Shown piece after piece: positions 5,936 to 9,693 of a stretch of 9,693 nucleotides of DNA (the first letter of the stretch is position 1; the number at the start of each line of letters is the position of its first letter). The DNA comes from Candidatus Hydrogenedentota bacterium. GTDB lineage: Bacteria > Hydrogenedentota > Hydrogenedentia > Hydrogenedentales > CAITNO01. Under the pieces are notes generated by a model. The model worked only from the letters and a program-made list of their open reading frames with translations, searched no databases and was not told where the DNA came from. The translations under genes and the position numbers were made by a program. The stretch is taken from the NCBI GenBank assembly GCA_903822375.1, contig CAIJOU010000619.1, positions 1-9,693 of the forward strand, read 5' to 3'.

Positions 5936-7373
5936 AAGTTTCGCCGATTCGACGAAGAATGTCCCAATAGGCGCCGCGCTCGCCATCGCGGATGGCATTG
6001 GCGAGAACGGAATTGTCGTTGTAGTTGTAATTGCCCTCAAGTTCGGCCGGATCGGCGTGCAGAAAGCGCCTGTCGCCCGCGACAAGTTCGGTGACAACGC
6101 GGTGTATGTTACCGCCGACACCGGCGTCCACGTAGAAGAGGGGCCGCAGGAAGTCGTCGTTGTCCTGCACCGCACCGTGCAGGTGCGGATTGCCGGCGAT
6201 GGCGCCCTGTTCACGGACCATGGCGGCGAGCGGTGTGTTCGGATATACACGCACACCGCAGGAAAGACCCACGCGATCGGGATTGACGCCGTGCATGAAC
6301 TCAATGGCTCCGGCGATGGTTGCACTGTTTTCGCCGGGGCTTCCGAAAAGCAATTCGAACATGAGCGCCATGCCCGTTTCCCGGGCGGCGGTCGCTGCCA
6401 TGCGAATGGATTCGGGGTCGTGGGGCCGCCCAAGCCGTTTAAGCATGACCGCGTCCCCGTGGTCCGCGCCGAAATTTACCCCCGCGCAGCCCGCCCGGGC
6501 CATGGAACGGGCCAGTTCGCGATCAAAGGGGACGGGGCTGGCGTAGACGAACCAGCGAATACGGTCCGCGATGCCGCGCCCGACGATGGCGTCGCAGACA
6601 GCGCGGGCGTGGTCGGGCGGCAGGTTGAACTCACTGTCGCAGAGGTGAAACACGTCCACTCCCTGGTCCAACAGGCCCACCATCTCCTGCGCCACGGCGT
6701 CGGGCGCGCGCAACGACACGCTTCCGCCCTTGGCGTGCGGTTCAACACAGTAGACGCAACGCTGTGCACAGCCACGCTTCGTTTCGATGCCCCCCTGGCC
6801 GCCCTCGGCAAAGTAACGCGGATGGTTGGCCAGAAAACGTTCCGGAGCGGGCCGCGCACTGATGTCGCACCGCGCCAGACCATTCCGCCGGACTGTGCCG
6901 CAGGCATCGCGGAACACCGCGCCGGGCACGGTGTGCACCGGTTCTTTCGCGGCAAGGCAGTCCAGCAAAACAGGTAGCGCCGCTTCACCGTCTCCGGCAA
7001 TACCATAATCCGCACCGGTGTATTCCAGGACTTGACGGGGGGCAATAGAGAAACCGACGCCGCCAAGAATGATCGGGGCGCCGGAGAGCGATTTTATATG
7101 ACGGACTATCTCCGCCGTCCTTTCGAGAATGAAGTCCTGGCTGGCGAAATAGGCGTCGTCAAGGTTGCGGACGGTAACGGCAACTGCCATGGGTGCTGCA
7201 CCGGAAAGCGCATCGCGCAGCGCGACCTTCCAGTCTTGGGCAAAGGCAAGGTCGCACCAGACCACATCGTAACCCGCCTGCAGGAGAGCCTCGCCAACAA
7301 GTTCCAGACCGAGCGGGGCGATGGGCGGCTTCATCAGGTTAGGATTGACAAGCAACACAACTGGACGGGCCAT
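5934..7373 (-). CDS. B12-binding domain radical SAM protein, 479 aa
   Basis: Cytoplasmic iron-sulfur enzyme that should cleave S-adenosylmethionine with a 4Fe-4S cluster and use cobalamin, most often to methylate an unreactive carbon or phosphorus. The N-terminal third (about 1-150) looks like the Rossmann-type cobalamin domain: VVLLVNPNLMKPPIAPLGLEL at the start, GGVGFS at 104-109 and AGDGEAALP at 126-134. The DxHxxG cobalt-ligand motif of methionine-synthase-type domains is not seen, as is common in this class. The radical SAM core follows with Cys202, Cys206 and Cys209 (CAQRCVYC). HLCDSEFNLP (243-252) and LLFGSPGE (341-348) are conserved-looking core strands. The C-terminal region (about 400-479) is unassigned. 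An AAGGA site lies just upstream of ATG 7373, 15 bases after the preceding gene. The overall pattern resembles the wide group containing TsrM-like methylases, but the substrate is unknown. Confidence 0.92.
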   Translation of the reverse strand: MARPVVLLVNPNLMKPPIAPLGLELVGEALLQAGYDVVWCDLAFAQDWKVALRDALSGAAPMAVAVTVRNLDDAYFASQDFILERTAEIVRHIKSLSGAPIILGGVGFSIAPRQVLEYTGADYGIAGDGEAALPVLLDCLAAKEPVHTVPGAVFRDACGTVRRNGLARCDISARPAPERFLANHPRYFAEGGQGGIETKRGCAQRCVYCVEPHAKGGSVSLRAPDAVAQEMVGLLDQGVDVFHLCDSEFNLPPDHARAVCDAIVGRGIADRIRWFVYASPVPFDRELARSMARAGCAGVNFGADHGDAVMLKRLGRPHDPESIRMAATAARETGMALMFELLFGSPGENSATIAGAIEFMHGVNPDRVGLSCGVRVYPNTPLAAMVREQGAIAGNPHLHGAVQDNDDFLRPLFYVDAGVGGNIHRVVTELVAGDRRFLHADPAELEGNYNYNDNSVLANAIRDGERGAYWDILRRIGET

Positions 7374-7388
7374 GAAAACGTCCTTGTT

Positions 7389-8915
7389 CTACGGCGCGGA
7401 CTCGACGACTATCTTCTTCATGTTGTCGCGGTGGATGCGCAGCACGCCGGGGACGCCATGGAATTCGCCGTACTGCCATGCGGCGGAATCGAGGGGCTTG
7501 CCTTCGGCGAGCACGCGGGGCTTGAAGGTAATGCGCAGTATCTCATCACCGGACGACTCGAAGGTATCGTAGGCGATCCTCTTCGCGGCATATTCGATTT
7601 GCGTGACAGTGCCCGTGCTTCCCAGCACGTGGTCCTGATCGCCGGGCGCCATGTCGGGCAGGGCGGTCATGCCGTCAAAGAAGTGCGGCAGGTAATCAAA
7701 ATAGGAGTCGGAAAACCACGGATCAATGTAGCCCAGACCCACATAGTTCAGCGCACGGTCGCCCTTGGAGTAACGGCAGAAGGCCGAATAGGTGGAGAGG
7801 GCGAACGCAGCCTGTGCCTCCTCGCGAACTGCTGGGTCGTTGCAGACCCCGTACCAGAGCGCCACGATGGACGCATAGCGCGCGGTGTGGCTGCTCATTT
7901 CCTTGAAGCAGTTGTCCTGTTCGCAGATGCTGGTCGCGCCGTAACGCCTGGTCAGGCCAAAGCGGTTGCGCACCCACTCGATCAACGCCGGTACGTGCTC
8001 CCTCATGTCCGGGTCACGATCAGGATGGCGCAGCATGTAGCGGGCCGTTTCCATCGGACTTTGCTGGTTCAGATTGTCGTGGTGTAAACCCACGTCCTCG
8101 TAGTAGCCCGACCAGTGGTTGTTCTTTACGGGATACTCAAGAATCCATTTCCAGATCAGGTCGCGCTTTGCAGTGAGTTCGTCCCTGTCCCCCGCGCCAA
8201 GCGTGAGCAGCGTGTCGAAAAACATGACATGGGGGATCATGTGCGCCGAGTAGACATCCAACACCTTGCCGGTCTTAAGGTTGACGCGGAACGGCAACGG
8301 CGGATGTTCCGCATCACCGGGTGTGACCTTGGCGAGAAGGGTCTTGGCGATGCCCAATGCCGCGTCGAGGTACTTCTTCTCGCCGGTCAGCTTGTAGAAG
8401 CGCACATAGCCGTCGCCGGCCATGGCCATCTTGTCCGGCTCGGAAGTCTTGTCGGTGTATTCACCGTCCGGCGTGTCGTCCTGAGTGCGCGGAACGCCGG
8501 CCCATGCCCAATCCGCCGGGGTATGGTATTGCACCACACGGTCCACCAGCAGTTGCACGCTCTTGAACGCGTCACGGTCACCCGTATAGGCGTAGTAGCG
8601 CGCCAGCGTGTCGACAGCGAAGTAGACGTTGCCCGCCTGATTGTTCTGGTTGTGCTCGAAGGTGCCGTCCGCGTTCAGTTTCGACGTGATCAGGTACCAT
8701 GGGTCGTCGCCGTGCACGGTCTTTTCGGTGGGACAGTTCTTGATGTACTCCACACTGCCCCGGATCACGTGATCGTAGGAGGTCCAGGGCTGGAGTCTGC
8801 CCTGCCCGTCCAGCACGACTTCATGGTCGCTCAGTTTCTCCACGGCCGGAGCCAAAGCACAACCAAGCACCGCCATGAACGCCAACCCAATCTTCGCACA
8901 TTTCGCCTGGAGCAT
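7389..8915 (-). CDS. Secreted six-hairpin glycosidase-like protein, 508 aa, unassigned family
   Basis: Probable exported carbohydrate-active protein. The N-terminus is a signal peptide: basic MLQAKCAK, a hydrophobic core, then an APA cleavage site after residue 24. Cys19 in VLGC gives a weaker lipoprotein alternative. Residues about 45-420 show the helical-hairpin spacing of an alpha/alpha toroid: GNVYFAVDTLARYYAYTGD (95-113), MAGDGYVRFYKLTGEKKYLDAA (165-186), SAHMIPHVMFFDTLLTLG (223-240), HTARYASIVALWYG (343-356). A helix-poor tail of about 90 residues resembles a beta domain. Conserved-looking aromatic and acidic clusters include DWAWAGVPRTQDD and YIDPWFSDSYFDY, which could line a sugar-binding groove, but I cannot name catalytic residues. 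The start has an excellent GGGGAG site 7 bases upstream. It sits between the acyltransferase and radical SAM genes. Uronyl epimerases, lyases and unsaturated glucuronyl hydrolases share this fold, so a hydrolase role is not certain. Confidence 0.82.
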   Translation of the reverse strand: MLQAKCAKIGLAFMAVLGCALAPAVEKLSDHEVVLDGQGRLQPWTSYDHVIRGSVEYIKNCPTEKTVHGDDPWYLITSKLNADGTFEHNQNNQAGNVYFAVDTLARYYAYTGDRDAFKSVQLLVDRVVQYHTPADWAWAGVPRTQDDTPDGEYTDKTSEPDKMAMAGDGYVRFYKLTGEKKYLDAALGIAKTLLAKVTPGDAEHPPLPFRVNLKTGKVLDVYSAHMIPHVMFFDTLLTLGAGDRDELTAKRDLIWKWILEYPVKNNHWSGYYEDVGLHHDNLNQQSPMETARYMLRHPDRDPDMREHVPALIEWVRNRFGLTRRYGATSICEQDNCFKEMSSHTARYASIVALWYGVCNDPAVREEAQAAFALSTYSAFCRYSKGDRALNYVGLGYIDPWFSDSYFDYLPHFFDGMTALPDMAPGDQDHVLGSTGTVTQIEYAAKRIAYDTFESSGDEILRITFKPRVLAEGKPLDSAAWQYGEFHGVPGVLRIHRDNMKKIVVESAP

Positions 8916-8932
8916 TGATTATCTCCCCGTGG

Positions 8933-9693
8933 TCAGATGCGGATAAACACTTTCTTGCGGAACATGAACCCGGCCAGAAGCACCACCAGGCCGAGACTTA
9001 TGGCCGTGGCGGCGAAGGCACCCAAGCCGCCCTCGGGCGCCCAGTTGCCGCCGCCAACAAGGCGGCTGGTGATCTTCTCAAAGTCCACCAGATTGCACAC
9101 CATGTAAATGGCCAGCGAGTTGCTTCCGATCCAGAGGAAGGGCGCAGTCCATGCGCGGATCTTCCAGACATCCACGACCTGGTAGAAGACTCCCAGCAGC
9201 AGGCAACTGTAGCCGCCCGCGGCGAGCACGTACGAGGAGGTCCATATTTTCTTGATGATGGGGAACTGAAGCCCCCACGCGTAGCCCAAGGCGAGAAGAA
9301 CAAGACCGGCACCCATGAAGTACAGTCCCTTCTTCTGCGCGGGTACGGCGGGGTTCTTAATGAACAGTCCTGCAAAGAAACCCAGCAGGCAGGTGACCAC
9401 GGCCGGGAAGGTGCTTAGATAGCCCTCGGGGTCCCACGCGCCGTCGTTCTTGCGCAACGGCAAGTACTTGCTGTCGAGGTAGTTGGCCCAGTTTTCGCCC
9501 ATTTCGAAAGAGACCCTGCCCAGCCCCGGCACGGGCACGAAGGAAAGCCATGCCCAGTAACCGAGGAGCAGGGCAACTCCGATGATGGCCATTTGTGTGG
9601 GCCTGAGGTAGATGAACATGATGGAGACGATCAGGTAGCACAGGGCAAGCCGCTGCAGCACGCCCATGATTCGGACGCCGTCCAGGCCCCGCG
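8933..9693 (-). CDS. HGSNAT/DUF5009-like membrane acyltransferase, C-terminal part (5' end beyond window)
   Basis: Multi-pass membrane protein related to heparan-alpha-glucosaminide N-acetyltransferase, which in the animal enzyme moves acetyl from cytoplasmic acetyl-CoA to a glucosamine on the far side of the membrane. The open frame continues past the right edge: codons before Met 9667 read RGLDGVRI and fuse smoothly with MGVLQRLALCYL, a family hallmark (usually R[IV]xGVLQRIALCY). So Met 9667 is internal and about 252 codons are visible. Counting from Met 9667, other family signatures are WDPEGYLSTFPAVVTCLLGFFAG (78-100) and PIIKKIWTSSYVLAAGG (136-152). About seven hydrophobic segments can be seen. 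The N-terminal region with the catalytic His lies outside the window. The gene begins the visible part of the operon, 17 bases before the 508-residue gene. Bacterial members are often near glycan-degradation genes; the acetyl acceptor here is unknown. Confidence 0.88.
   Translation of the reverse strand, partial: RGLDGVRIMGVLQRLALCYLIVSIMFIYLRPTQMAIIGVALLLGYWAWLSFVPVPGLGRVSFEMGENWANYLDSKYLPLRKNDGAWDPEGYLSTFPAVVTCLLGFFAGLFIKNPAVPAQKKGLYFMGAGLVLLALGYAWGLQFPIIKKIWTSSYVLAAGGYSCLLLGVFYQVVDVWKIRAWTAPFLWIGSNSLAIYMVCNLVDFEKITSRLVGGGNWAPEGGLGAFAATAISLGLVVLLAGFMFRKKVFIRI

Noticed and set aside
5923..5967. Upstream in-frame start (ATG 5967) for the 1154-aa protein
   Set aside because: It would overlap the radical SAM gene by 34 bases, has no clear ribosome site, and adds 15 polar residues ahead of an otherwise standard signal peptide.
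8933..9667. Treating ATG 9667 as the true start of the acyltransferase
   Set aside because: The frame stays open to the window edge and the codons before it (RGLDGVRI) extend the conserved family motif; the protein is 5'-truncated by the window.
1..9693. Search for tRNA, rRNA, CRISPR arrays, insertion sequences and long repeats
   Set aside because: None seen: no clustered spaced repeats, no transposase-like frame, no terminal inverted repeats, and no tRNA-like cloverleaf or CCA-ended segment noticed in the non-coding parts.

Overview
This is a GC-rich bacterial window in which every convincing gene lies on the minus strand, so it reads right to left. The gene content suggests an uncultured, saccharolytic bacterium with a Gram-negative style of secretion. 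It includes a Tat-exported Gfo/Idh/MocA oxidoreductase, secreted alpha/alpha-toroid glycosidase-like proteins, an HGSNAT-like membrane acyltransferase, a cobalamin radical SAM enzyme and a class III adenylate cyclase. Candidatus Hydrogenedentota or the PVC group (Planctomycetota, Lentisphaerota, Verrucomicrobiota) fit best. That placement is an inference from gene content, as no marker gene is present.

Right to centre (9693 down to 1409) is a tight five-gene operon. It begins with the C-terminal part of an HGSNAT/DUF5009-like multi-pass acyltransferase that runs off the right edge. Then come a secreted 508-residue six-hairpin glycosidase-like protein, a 479-residue B12-binding radical SAM enzyme, a secreted 1154-residue multidomain glycoside-hydrolase-like protein, and a soluble 345-residue class III adenylate cyclase. 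The gaps are 17, 15, 11 and 11 bases. Ribosome-binding sites sit in the gaps or touch the preceding stop codon.

Centre-left (1408 down to 1029) holds a 183-base leader with a 9-base direct repeat, then a 39-codon gene too short for routine gene calling. That gene has a near-perfect Shine-Dalgarno site and encodes a glycine-rich hydrophobic peptide. It is followed by a strong intrinsic terminator, which closes the transcription unit.

Left (881 down to 1) is a separate unit with a possible extended -10 promoter. It starts a Tat-signal Gfo/Idh/MocA oxidoreductase truncated by the left edge.

Taken together, the locus looks like a carbohydrate-processing cluster. The two exported toroid enzymes would cleave or modify a glycan outside the cytoplasm, the membrane acyltransferase may acetylate amino sugars across the membrane, and the oxidoreductase may oxidise sugar rings. 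The cytoplasmic radical SAM enzyme and the cyclase are the unexpected partners. Neither the glycan nor the radical SAM substrate can be read from the sequence.
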